Both the position numbers and the translations under genes were made by a program. Source: Euryarchaeota archaeon UBA10 (GTDB lineage: Archaea; Thermoplasmatota; Poseidoniia; Poseidoniales; Poseidoniaceae). Taken from it: a DNA stretch of 6,315 nucleotides. The stretch covers positions 2,188 to 8,502 of the forward strand of contig DAGO01000008.1 of NCBI GenBank assembly GCA_002498185.1, given 5' to 3'. The notes below the pieces were generated by a model, which ran no database searches, had not been told where the DNA came from, and saw only the letters and a list, made by a program, of their open reading frames with translations. Positions 1 to 5,964 of this stretch are shown here, one piece after another (within the stretch, counting starts at the first letter, position 1; each line of letters opens with the position of its first letter).

Positions 1-435
1 AACGAAATCAAACAGTAAAAAACCCACTATTGGGAGCCATTCTGTCGGGATTTGAGCTACGAGGGGCCTCATCAATAATCCAGGAACCCAAGCAAACGAA
101 ATGATTGCAACAATCGCTGCGGCAATCAATCCAATAAGATTGAGTAACGGAGAAGACATTGCATAGCTCATGTCTAATTTGTAGAGTGGACGTCTAACTT
201 TCTGTCCTCTGTGCCTAGGGAATATTTTCTCTACTGGTACTACCAAAATAAACAGGACAAACATTGCAACTAATCCTTCAGTCGAATAGTATACAGCAGC
301 CCCAACAATTGCAAGTGAAAGCAATCGAATAAGTGCGATTCCTAGCCATCCCCTGTTTTTTCCTTCTTGTTGTGGAGGTGGTGAGTAATCTACTCTTTCA
401 GCAGGAAGGGGCTCAAACTGAATCGCTTCCTCCAT
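1..435 (-). CDS. Sterol desaturase / fatty-acid hydroxylase-like membrane protein, N-terminal part (cut by left window edge)
   Basis: An open frame on the minus strand runs from ATG at 435 to base 1 without a stop, giving 145 visible residues; the C-terminus lies outside the window. I translated it by hand. It starts MEEAIQFEPLP, has a Pro/Gln-rich cytoplasmic leader to about residue 27, hydrophobic segments at about 30-48 and 52-67, a basic stretch (PRHRGQKVRRPLYKLD, about 73-88), then hydrophobic segments at about 97-118 and from about 133. The basic stretch followed by a Leu-Asp-Met-Ser-Tyr segment and membrane helices resembles the region just before the first histidine box of the fatty-acid hydroxylase superfamily, which are di-iron membrane oxygenases acting on lipids. 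The diagnostic HxxxH boxes would lie beyond the edge, so the family call is inference. A TATA-like box 24 bases upstream supports this start. Other polytopic membrane proteins cannot be excluded. Confidence 0.65.
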   Translation of the reverse strand, partial: MEEAIQFEPLPAERVDYSPPPQQEGKNRGWLGIALIRLLSLAIVGAAVYYSTEGLVAMFVLFILVVPVEKIFPRHRGQKVRRPLYKLDMSYAMSSPLLNLIGLIAAAIVAIISFAWVPGLLMRPLVAQIPTEWLPIVGFLLFDFV

Positions 436-454
436 GAAACTAAATCAACGATGT

Positions 455-463
455 TCTATATCA
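455..463 (-). promoter_or_regulatory. TATA-like box for the hydroxylase-like gene
   Basis: The minus strand reads TGATATAGA, centred 24 bases upstream of the ATG at 435. That spacing is expected for an archaeal TATA box driving a leaderless transcript. It lies back to back with the plus-strand box at 473-478. Confidence 0.5.
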
Positions 464-472
464 ATCTCGACC

Positions 473-478
473 TATATT
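473..478 (+). promoter_or_regulatory. TATA-like box for the FMN reductase gene
   Basis: TATATT is centred about 43 bases upstream of the ATG at 519. Assuming transcription starts about 25 bases after the box, the mRNA would carry a leader of roughly 18 bases. That leader contains the possible ribosome binding site at 510-515, so this gene would differ from its neighbours, which look leaderless. Confidence 0.45.
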
Positions 479-509
479 GCATGCACACCTTTGAGAACCT
501 AGACCCTTT

Positions 510-515
510 GGGTGG
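510..515 (+). promoter_or_regulatory. Possible ribosome binding site of the FMN reductase gene
   Basis: GGGTGG lies 3 bases before the ATG at 519. Its GGTG core matches the anti-Shine-Dalgarno end of archaeal 16S rRNA (complement of CACC). The spacing is short, so this is only a weak site. Confidence 0.35.
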
Positions 516-518
516 TTC

Positions 519-1016
519 ATGGCCAAGATACTGATGATAACAGCAACCTCCGATAACAATCGTGCCCTAGCCGACAAATTCGCTGATTCTGCCCGAGAAA
601 TGGGTCACGAAGCAGACATAATTGATTTGGTAGAACTAGATATGCCTATGTTCACAGTTGCTCGCTCTAAGGAATTGGATACCGTCCCTGGTATGGCGGA
701 ATTAAAGGCAGCAATGTCAGGTGCAGATTCTTGGATGATAATCGCTCCAGAGTATAATGGTTCAATGCCCCCTACACTGAACAACGCAGTTGCGTGGCTA
801 AGCACAGAATGGCAAGACTTCCGTGCTCTATTCAATCGACGCAAAGTCGGACTAGCAACCCACAGTGGTGGCGGGGGTGCTCATGTAATCATGGCAATGA
901 GACAGATGTTCTCTTTCCTAGGATGTATCGTAATAGGCCGAAATTGCATTTCTAACAAGAACAAAGAAGCTAATCCTGAAACAATTGAGGACATGCTGAA
1001 CCAGCTTGTGAATTAA
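519..1016 (+). CDS. NAD(P)H-dependent FMN reductase-family flavoprotein
   Basis: This 165-residue protein belongs to the flavodoxin-like NADPH-dependent FMN reductase family (SsuE/ArsH/chromate and quinone reductase relatives), soluble enzymes that pass electrons from NAD(P)H to FMN, quinones or other acceptors. It opens with a beta strand (MAKILMITA), then a phosphate-binding loop at residues 9-14 (TSDNN in place of the common GSxRxxS). The hallmark APEYNGSMPP (77-86) with the following Asn-Ala pair (NNAVAWLS) binds the flavin ring. A second flavin-side loop is THSGGGGAHV (114-123). The length is close to that of compact family members. The start fits because the first strand begins immediately. 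The gene diverges from the hydroxylase-like gene, and the 119-residue gene follows on the same strand after 43 bases. The physiological acceptor cannot be read from sequence. The family call is firm, the substrate unknown. Confidence 0.93.
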   Translation: MAKILMITATSDNNRALADKFADSAREMGHEADIIDLVELDMPMFTVARSKELDTVPGMAELKAAMSGADSWMIIAPEYNGSMPPTLNNAVAWLSTEWQDFRALFNRRKVGLATHSGGGGAHVIMAMRQMFSFLGCIVIGRNCISNKNKEANPETIEDMLNQLVN

Positions 1017-1031
1017 TGTAGGCACAATCAC

Positions 1032-1038
1032 TAATATT
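1032..1038 (+). promoter_or_regulatory. TATA-like box for the 119-residue unknown gene
   Basis: TAATATT is centred 25 bases upstream of the ATG at 1060, fitting a leaderless archaeal promoter. It implies that the unknown gene can be transcribed on its own and not only by read-through from the FMN reductase gene. Confidence 0.5.
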
Positions 1039-1059
1039 GTCGGTCCCCTAGGTCAGGGC

Positions 1060-1419
1060 ATGGAGATTAATGAGTGCTTCATCACCACAGCAGGTGAAGA
1101 TTGGGTAAGAATCGAGAATTGCAATGTTCACATGAATGTAAAGCGCCGCTTGCAGAGAACAGTAATCCGTGGCAACGAAGGTGACGACCTTTTGGATGAA
1201 GGTGCTGAGTCTGCCATTTACACAATCACAGGTAACATGGATATGGAGAAGTACAAACAAATCCTCCGAATTTTCAGAACCGACCAACCATACTTCCACG
1301 ATCCATTTGAGGACCGACAAATGAAAGCATTATTCTCAAGCATCGACTACGATAGTGCTACTGGAGACTATAAGTTCGTTCTAATGGAAGATGCAGAACA
1401 AGACGAAATCATGTCTTGA
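1060..1419 (+). CDS. Conserved-looking hypothetical protein, 119 residues
   Basis: I do not recognise this protein. It is small, soluble and acidic towards its C-terminus (ending DAEQDEIMS), with no signal peptide or membrane segment. Two Cys lie near the N-terminus (C6, C21). Residues 24-37 form a basic beta-like stretch (HMNVKRRLQRTV). An acidic loop follows (40-50), then alternating strand-like and helical segments: AIYTITGNMD (52-61), EKYKQILRIF (63-72), DPFEDRQMKALF (81-92) and GDYKFVLME (102-110). The order 'strand, helix, DPF, strand' faintly recalls small beta-barrel proteins of phage-tail or baseplate type, but that is only an impression, and no other phage gene is nearby. The start is supported by a TATA-like box 25 bases upstream. 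The stop abuts the stop of the convergent PKD gene with no base between. The complete frame and promoter make it a likely real gene. Confidence 0.78.
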   Translation: MEINECFITTAGEDWVRIENCNVHMNVKRRLQRTVIRGNEGDDLLDEGAESAIYTITGNMDMEKYKQILRIFRTDQPYFHDPFEDRQMKALFSSIDYDSATGDYKFVLMEDAEQDEIMS

Positions 1420-2208
1420 TCACTCGTCGAGTACAGTGTTGTACCACTCTGCACTTGGCTTGTGCCAGTCTCTCAACTGGTCAGTTTCCAGCCTAAGTTG
1501 AAGTCCCTTGCCTTGCTGAAGTTCAAGATTTTCAACATTGAAATCGACAACGAGTTCATTGCTTCTGAAAGTGTCATCATAAAGGACTTCTTGGCCGATA
1601 ACACTGCCTTCTTCAGTCCATTGCATGATTACTCTGATGTGGCATTCTTGCAAAGGATTCCTTAGCGAACATGATTCGCTCGAGCCATCATGCTCGACCT
1701 TTACATAACCTGCAATTGATTGTTCAAGTGGCAAAGCCATCAAGTCGATTACAGTGTCCTTTGCAGTAGGTGCACAAGTACACTCCATGTTATCGACCTC
1801 GGCTGAGCCAACCAAATTGACTGTGATGTCAATGGTCATAGATTCAATTACTTCCGGGGATGATGTTGTAGCTGTGACAACATAGTTTCCAGGTTCATCA
1901 TATTGATGAGAAATGATGGCTCCGGTTCCAGAATTGCCGTCGCCGAAATCCCAGTTCACAGTATCTAGTTCTCCGGTAACAGAGAATACAAATTCGTGCA
2001 AAATTAGGGTTACTTGCTTTTCTTCATCGTTATCTCCTTCATCAACTTCAATCAATGTGTAGTGATTATTTCCTTCAGCGAAGTCAACCTTTGCTGTGAA
2101 AGGTTCAGTTTCTTCAGATTTCAAAATATTGACTGCGACAAGCGTGCTAGCAGATGCTACTGCTGCAATAACTAAAACGGACAATGCAATACCAGTAAGT
2201 CTGCTCAT
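1420..2208 (-). CDS. Membrane-anchored or secreted protein with one PKD domain
   Basis: The chosen start at 2208 gives 262 residues. Starts at 2211 and 2241 are also possible, but the 2208 start gives a compact MSRLTG leader followed by a hydrophobic stretch of about 22 residues (GIALSVLVIAAVASASTLVA), a signal peptide or N-terminal anchor. After an acidic linker comes a PKD domain at about residues 64-131, shown by the hallmark VNWDFGDGNSG, then SHQYDEPGNYVVTAT, an Ig-like beta sandwich common on archaeal cell surfaces. The last 120 residues form a beta-rich module with four Cys (a CTC pair, then two more about 35 and 44 residues later), probably two disulfides outside the cell. A short basic leader before the hydrophobic helix also leaves a type IV pilin-like anchor possible. 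The role is probably surface adhesion or structure, which is inference. It converges with the 119-residue gene and diverges from the LON-domain gene. Confidence 0.88.
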   Translation of the reverse strand: MSRLTGIALSVLVIAAVASASTLVAVNILKSEETEPFTAKVDFAEGNNHYTLIEVDEGDNDEEKQVTLILHEFVFSVTGELDTVNWDFGDGNSGTGAIISHQYDEPGNYVVTATTSSPEVIESMTIDITVNLVGSAEVDNMECTCAPTAKDTVIDLMALPLEQSIAGYVKVEHDGSSESCSLRNPLQECHIRVIMQWTEEGSVIGQEVLYDDTFRSNELVVDFNVENLELQQGKGLQLRLETDQLRDWHKPSAEWYNTVLDE

Positions 2209-2231
2209 CATATGTAACAAAAGCATTGAGA

Positions 2232-2240
2232 TGTTTATCA
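2232..2240 (-). promoter_or_regulatory. Weak TATA-like box for the PKD gene
   Basis: The minus strand reads TGATAAACA, centred about 28 bases upstream of the ATG at 2208. The match to a TATA box is weak. It supports the shorter start, because a start at 2241 would place this element inside the coding region. Confidence 0.3.
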
Positions 2241-2277
2241 ATAGATGTTTTTTTCAAAATCTGTAGAAACATATCTT

Positions 2278-2284
2278 GATAAGA
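2278..2284 (+). promoter_or_regulatory. Weak TATA-like box for the LON-domain gene
   Basis: TGATAAG is centred 24 bases upstream of the ATG at 2305. An alternative AT-rich element, ACATATCTT at 2269-2277, lies about 32 bases upstream. Either would serve a leaderless start at 2305 but not the longer frame beginning at 2245. Confidence 0.3.
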
Positions 2285-2304
2285 AAATCCTCAATTTGCG
2301 GTGT

Positions 2305-3033
2305 ATGGAAAACTTGCCACTGTTCGTACTTCCTATGGTTTTGTTACCGGGGGAGATTCAGGAGCTGCGAGTTTTCGAGCCTCGCTACAAACAGATGCTC
2401 GATGATTGTTTGTTGGACGGTAAGAATTTTGGATTAGTGCGCAGCGATTTTCTTTCAGAGGTCAATCACTGGGATGGACCTATGGAATACGGCTGTGAAG
2501 CAGAGATTATCCATCACGAGACCAAAGGCAGCAACCACTTTCTGCAAATAATCGGTCGCAGAAAATTTGTTGTAAAGAAGTTACATCAGCCAGCTCTCCC
2601 ACCATTCAATCACCCCTCCATGAGCAAATTCATGGAGGAGGATGGCATCTATCCAGACCTTGAAACCCTAATTGCAGAAATTCCAGCTGATGTTACTAAT
2701 TCCAAATTATACATCAGTGCAGATGTAGACTTCTTGGATGTAGTCGAAGTAATGGACGATGTGCAAAGAAGTGAACTTGAACAAATTGTCAGGAGCATAT
2801 TACAACGCGTGGCTTTGATATTGAATGTAGATGATGACCATTTTGCAGAATGGATTGACAAATCTCCGGTAATGGAGTTAATCGATGATAGTCCTGAATC
2901 TATTTTTGCGGTCTCCGCACTGTTGTTTGGAGACCTAGATTTGCGCCAAGAAATCCTTGAGACTACCGACCCAGAAGATGTATTGAATATACTTCGCTTG
3001 GAGTTGAAAAAGTTCAACAGCGAAGAAGAATAA
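2305..3033 (+). CDS. Stand-alone LON N-terminal (substrate-binding) domain protein
   Basis: This 242-residue protein consists only of a LON substrate-binding (LAN) domain, without the AAA+ ATPase or serine peptidase of full Lon proteases. The N-terminus is diagnostic: LPLFVLPMVLLPGEIQEL, then RVFEPRYKQML and a strand with NFGLVR (residues 4-46). A second strand pair follows (EYGCEAEII; FLQIIGRRKFVV, about 61-90). After a less conserved acidic middle, a helical end (about 197-237) with LLFGDLDLRQEILETTDPEDVLNIL in outline matches the C-terminal helices of family members such as bacterial YcaM/LonN-type proteins. I chose the ATG at 2305, not 2245, because the family begins a few residues before the LPLF strand and the upstream 20 codons look non-family. 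Such proteins are thought to recruit or bind proteins, but the function is not established. It converges with the photolyase gene, 21 bases apart. Confidence 0.9.
   Translation: MENLPLFVLPMVLLPGEIQELRVFEPRYKQMLDDCLLDGKNFGLVRSDFLSEVNHWDGPMEYGCEAEIIHHETKGSNHFLQIIGRRKFVVKKLHQPALPPFNHPSMSKFMEEDGIYPDLETLIAEIPADVTNSKLYISADVDFLDVVEVMDDVQRSELEQIVRSILQRVALILNVDDDHFAEWIDKSPVMELIDDSPESIFAVSALLFGDLDLRQEILETTDPEDVLNILRLELKKFNSEEE
2615..2638. repeat. Perfect 9-bp inverted repeat inside the LON-domain gene
   Basis: Arms CCTCCATGA (2615-2623) and TCATGGAGG (2630-2638) flank a 6-base loop GCAAAT. They encode the region HPSMSKFMEE. The mRNA could form a stable hairpin there, but it may be a by-product of the codons used. 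Confidence 0.55.
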
Positions 3034-3054
3034 TAGCAGAAGTTGCGAAATCAA

Positions 3055-4983
3055 CTAAACTGCAGGATGCTTCACATTTGCCATCCAAACTATTCTAGCT
3101 ACATCCCAAATCCTTTGTGCCATTGTTTCGAAATAACGCTTAACATCGATTGTTTCTAATTGACTTGATTCTAATTTCATTCCATCTACCAACTCATAGT
3201 CATTAATTTGGTTCGTCTTTGTTGATTCTATGACAGTAAAATTCATGCTATTCGTATCGATTTGTAGCAATGAGGTTAATTCCTCATAGGATAGGGACTG
3301 ATCTTCATTTATTGTGACTTTAGTTGCAGAATTACTCAGATTGTTAATCAAATCTTCACTATCACCATTGTCTGAGCTCTTCAGTATTGAATCAAATCTT
3401 TCTGATATCCATGGTGGTAAATTTTTCAAATCGAGTTTTGAAATCCTCATGTTTGAGTGTTTTTTATTCGATTTAACAATCAATACATCTGCGCCGTTGG
3501 AATCTATAATCTGCGATACTAATGCTTGGAAAATGGGTTCACCTATCACAGCATAAAACAGATTCGAATCACCATTATTCCTATTGACATAATCGCGATA
3601 CTTTACGAAATCAAGCCTAGATTTGTGGGTTTCAATATCTCTTTTTCTCACTATACCCATTACTGGAATTGACGGTTCAAATGGTCTGTCAAACAATCCG
3701 TGGCACCATTGAACTCCGACTATCGAAGACGGATCTCTTCCGTCAAGAGCATACTTGTCGTTTAATTTTTGAGCAATTTGCAGTGACTTGTCTAGAGATT
3801 CAGTCCAATATGGAATTGCTTTGCCCCAAGTCATTCGCAGATTATTGTGTAGTTCACCGTGTTTTGTGAGTGAACTCTGGCAGTAGTTCCACAAATCACT
3901 AGGTGATTGTGAATACTCCATTCTGTGTTCTGCTAACAGTGTAGTTCTCACATCCCCTTCCGCTCTTCTCCATGAGCCAAGTGCCCAACCTGGTAAGTTT
4001 GATTCAGAGTATGGGTTCTCACTAGAATAGATGTGATGCCAAGCATGTTCTCTGAATATCAGTAGCTCATCGAGATACTTGTCTGCTGATTTTGTTCCAA
4101 CCGCAGATGCATCTCTAGCGACCTTCATTGGTGACAAAAATCCGTAGTGAAACGCTGATGATAGTTTTGAGACTCCTTCTGCATCTGCAGCATTATTTCT
4201 TCTTCTAGCATATCCAGAAAGGCCTTTGTCGAGAAATTTTCCCCACTTTTCCAGAGCTGCTTTTTCCCCTCCTTTTTCATTCCATACAGGAAGAACGGTG
4301 GGGTCTATGTTGCATTTTTTTAGCAAGTTAAATCTCGACGTCATATCTGCAACCTCGGATTCAATATCAATGGGCGTGAATGGCAACTCTCCAGAGTATT
4401 CACTCGGTGTAACGGTGACAGAAGGCCATTCACGCTGAATCCTTTCTTTTCGTAATTTCTTGGTTGCACTACGAAATTTGAATGGTCTATCTACCGATTT
4501 TCCATACAGAGGCATAGGGATAACACAATGGCAATCGATTTCCAATACCGGGCACTCTGAAATCTCAGAGACTTTCCTAACCCACTTATCCCACGGTGGA
4601 ATAGGGAAAAGGTCGGTAATGATTAGTGATGCAGATTTTGCAAACTCTTTCATCACACTTGGCCTATGTCCTTCTCTTGCTACGTGCAGTGCATGGCTAA
4701 TTCCATTCTTTGCACACAGCCTAGAAACATCAACTGCAGCATCTAAGAGTGAATTATGGTGCCTTAATGATGAATAGGGGTATCTTTCATCTATTCCATG
4801 GTATACCAAAAGTGGTAGGTTGTTTTCGTGGGCCAATATTCTACCTGTATCTATTGCAGGGTTTTCGTGAAATCTATGTGAAGATTTCAACCACACTACT
4901 ACGGGGCCTGAATTTTTAATCTGGCTATTGTCACCAACTACTCTAATCCTCTCGCTTAAGTGGCTGGGTAGAATATCTAGCAT
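3055..4983 (-). CDS. phr: Class II CPD DNA photolyase with unusual C-terminal extension
   Basis: This 642-residue flavoenzyme is predicted to split UV-induced cyclobutane pyrimidine dimers using blue light. Residues about 25-155 form the N-terminal Rossmann-like photolyase domain (VVVWLKSSHRF, DERYPYSSLRHH, LIITDLFPIPPWDKW). Residues about 250-465 form the FAD domain with class II hallmarks: LDELLIFREHAWH, NNLRMTWGK, LNDKYALDGRDP and HGLFDRPF. Trp365, Trp386 and Trp393 have the same 21- and 7-residue spacing as the electron-transfer tryptophans of the Methanosarcina mazei class II enzyme (W360, W381, W388). Asn408 matches its flavin-facing Asn403. Typical class II proteins end near residue 465. 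Here about 175 residues follow, starting with a Rossmann-like strand-turn-helix (YAVIGEPIFQALV, 477-489) that resembles the FAD motif of renalase/amine-oxidase-like domains with the glycines lost. The start has a strong TATA box 26 bases upstream. Confidence 0.94.
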   Translation of the reverse strand: MLDILPSHLSERIRVVGDNSQIKNSGPVVVWLKSSHRFHENPAIDTGRILAHENNLPLLVYHGIDERYPYSSLRHHNSLLDAAVDVSRLCAKNGISHALHVAREGHRPSVMKEFAKSASLIITDLFPIPPWDKWVRKVSEISECPVLEIDCHCVIPMPLYGKSVDRPFKFRSATKKLRKERIQREWPSVTVTPSEYSGELPFTPIDIESEVADMTSRFNLLKKCNIDPTVLPVWNEKGGEKAALEKWGKFLDKGLSGYARRRNNAADAEGVSKLSSAFHYGFLSPMKVARDASAVGTKSADKYLDELLIFREHAWHHIYSSENPYSESNLPGWALGSWRRAEGDVRTTLLAEHRMEYSQSPSDLWNYCQSSLTKHGELHNNLRMTWGKAIPYWTESLDKSLQIAQKLNDKYALDGRDPSSIVGVQWCHGLFDRPFEPSIPVMGIVRKRDIETHKSRLDFVKYRDYVNRNNGDSNLFYAVIGEPIFQALVSQIIDSNGADVLIVKSNKKHSNMRISKLDLKNLPPWISERFDSILKSSDNGDSEDLINNLSNSATKVTINEDQSLSYEELTSLLQIDTNSMNFTVIESTKTNQINDYELVDGMKLESSQLETIDVKRYFETMAQRIWDVARIVWMANVKHPAV

Positions 4984-5003
4984 GGTATGAGGCTGTGTAT
5001 TCG

Positions 5004-5013
5004 AAATATATAC
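5004..5013 (-). promoter_or_regulatory. TATA box for the photolyase gene
   Basis: The minus strand reads GTATATATTT, centred about 26 bases upstream of the ATG at 4983. It is the best TATA match in the window and fixes the photolyase start as a leaderless one. A palindrome lies 7 bases further upstream (5021-5036). Confidence 0.65.
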
Positions 5014-5020
5014 CAGTGTA

Positions 5021-5036
5021 TTTGACTTCAGTCAAA
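5021..5036. promoter_or_regulatory. Perfect palindrome between the kinase-like gene and the photolyase promoter
   Basis: TTTGAC-TTCA-GTCAAA has 6-base arms and a 4-base centre. It starts 7 bases upstream of the photolyase TATA box, a position suited to a dimeric activator or repressor. It is also 11 bases after the stop of the preceding kinase-like gene, so it could be a transcript-end hairpin instead, although no clear T-run follows it on the minus strand. Confidence 0.4.
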
Positions 5037-5047
5037 ACTTATTTTCA

Positions 5048-5725
5048 TCAAATAGGGCCTAGGTGGACTCCTAATGCGATAATCAGCGATGAAGCGACCA
5101 CAATGAGGACATTGTCGTCAATTGGTCCAAATTCGTATCTCTCAACGAATGATGCTACCGCACCTGAAATAACTCCCCAAATTGGGATTGACGGGTCTGC
5201 ATTATTCCCAATGATGTATCCTAGTGGGACACAAAGAAAAGCCATGCCCAGATTACCCCAGGCACTCTTTGTTCGTTTTGCGAACATCTTGTTACGGATT
5301 ATTCCTGTAACTCCATCACCGTAAGCCATGAAAAGTGCAGGTAGTATTGCGAGCCAAGCATCATCCAAATAATGCCATAGTGCGTATACGGAGATTCCTA
5401 ACATGAATGCGAATGTTGCATCGTTCATGTTCTGTTCAGTTTGCATCCACCAAAGTCTCTTGTCCATCAAATGGGTAGATGCCAAACCAATTGCTCCTAG
5501 AACTCCTCCAAGAAGTGGGTAAATCGGGTCCGTGAATACAATTGGGCACATAATCAGCGGAACGCCTCCAGCTACCATGTGAGCCACTTTACGGTTGTAA
5601 TAAACCGCAACCATATTCTCACAGCCCTTCGACATCATGTAGGAATGCAATGGTTTGATCGCCATCACAGTGGCAAATGCCCATATTCCGAGTCCGAAGA
5701 ACCACAACAACTGATTTTCGACCAT
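5048..5725 (-). CDS. CTP-dependent dolichol/phytol kinase-family membrane protein
   Basis: This 225-residue polytopic membrane protein carries the ordered motifs of the SEC59/VTE5 polyprenol and phytol kinase family, related to CDP-diacylglycerol synthases and using CTP. These are RKVAHMVAGG (45-54), AYGDGVTGIIRN (134-145), KSAWGNLGMAF (153-163), VERYEFG (194-200) and the closing DDN (203-205). In the family the GD and KSxxGS segments hold the nucleotide-binding residues; here the last is KSAWGN, a slight variant. I estimate six or seven membrane helices. Length is normal for prokaryotic members. The substrate may be a polyprenol (dolichol-type glycan carrier) or geranylgeraniol/phytol recycled for lipids; the sequence does not decide. 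It follows the 65-residue membrane protein on the same strand after a 41-base gap, and the photolyase gene comes 64 bases downstream. Automatic pipelines may label it phosphatidate cytidylyltransferase. Confidence 0.86.
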   Translation of the reverse strand: MVENQLLWFFGLGIWAFATVMAIKPLHSYMMSKGCENMVAVYYNRKVAHMVAGGVPLIMCPIVFTDPIYPLLGGVLGAIGLASTHLMDKRLWWMQTEQNMNDATFAFMLGISVYALWHYLDDAWLAILPALFMAYGDGVTGIIRNKMFAKRTKSAWGNLGMAFLCVPLGYIIGNNADPSIPIWGVISGAVASFVERYEFGPIDDNVLIVVASSLIIALGVHLGPI

Positions 5726-5748
5726 GACCGTGTGTCATCGTCGAAGTG

Positions 5749-5755
5749 CATAATC
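5749..5755 (-). promoter_or_regulatory. Weak TATA-like box for the kinase-like gene
   Basis: The minus strand reads GATTATG, centred about 27 bases upstream of the ATG at 5725, within the 41-base gap after the small membrane protein gene. The spacing is right but the match is weak, so the gene may instead be co-transcribed with its upstream neighbour. Confidence 0.25.
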
Positions 5756-5766
5756 CTGACTGATTT

Positions 5767-5964
5767 TCAAACAGCCCTAGCGAATACTAGCCAACCGAGG
5801 TTCATCAGAATGGCAGGCGCTGCCAAAATGATTAACGTCGGGGCTATCGGGAAGACAGTTACGATGAATGTCACGATGAAAATCATGACCATCATTATCG
5901 TAAAGGTCGCTGCGGTCTTAGCGTTGGTTTCCTTTAGGTTCTCTGCAAATTTTACTTGCTCCAT
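5767..5964 (-). CDS. Small two-helix membrane protein, 65 residues
   Basis: I do not recognise a family. With the ATG at 5964 the protein has a polar, partly charged N-terminus (MEQVKFAENLKETNAKTAA), then two hydrophobic helices at about residues 20-38 and 42-62 joined by a Pro-containing turn (FPIAPT), ending FARAV. The frame also has an ATG at 6009, which would add 15 residues, but that start lies 7 bases from the SelO stop and includes a clear TATA-like box in the coding region. The box (5987-5994) is 26 bases upstream of the ATG at 5964, so I prefer the short form. The gene sits between SelO and the kinase-like enzyme on the same strand. A role as a subunit or partner of the membrane kinase is conceivable but unsupported. 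Confidence 0.75.
   Translation of the reverse strand: MEQVKFAENLKETNAKTAATFTIMMVMIFIVTFIVTVFPIAPTLIILAAPAILMNLGWLVFARAV

Noticed and set aside
605..844. A 79-codon minus-strand frame within the FMN reductase gene, and a 90-codon one at 1048-1320.
   Set aside because: Both are antisense to better-supported genes and show no promoter spacing, signal peptide or family motif.
2209..2304. Longer starts at 2241 (PKD gene) and 2245 (LON gene), which would leave only 3 bases between divergent genes.
   Set aside because: The extra residues match neither a leader peptide nor the LON family, and there would be no room for promoters. The inner ATGs at 2208 and 2305 have TATA-like elements at suitable distances.
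2649..3017. A 122-codon minus-strand frame, Ser-rich, opposite the LON gene.
   Set aside because: The Ser/Thr/Ile-rich translation is typical of the complement of an acidic, Asp/Glu-rich gene, and the plus strand has clear family homology.
3314..4777. Several plus-strand frames of 66-105 codons opposite the photolyase.
   Set aside because: They lie in the complement of a strongly identified class II photolyase and look like shadow frames.
4995..5324. A 109-codon plus-strand frame starting at the photolyase promoter.
   Set aside because: Most of it is antisense to the C-terminal half of the kinase-like gene, whose DDN and GDG motifs show which strand is coding.
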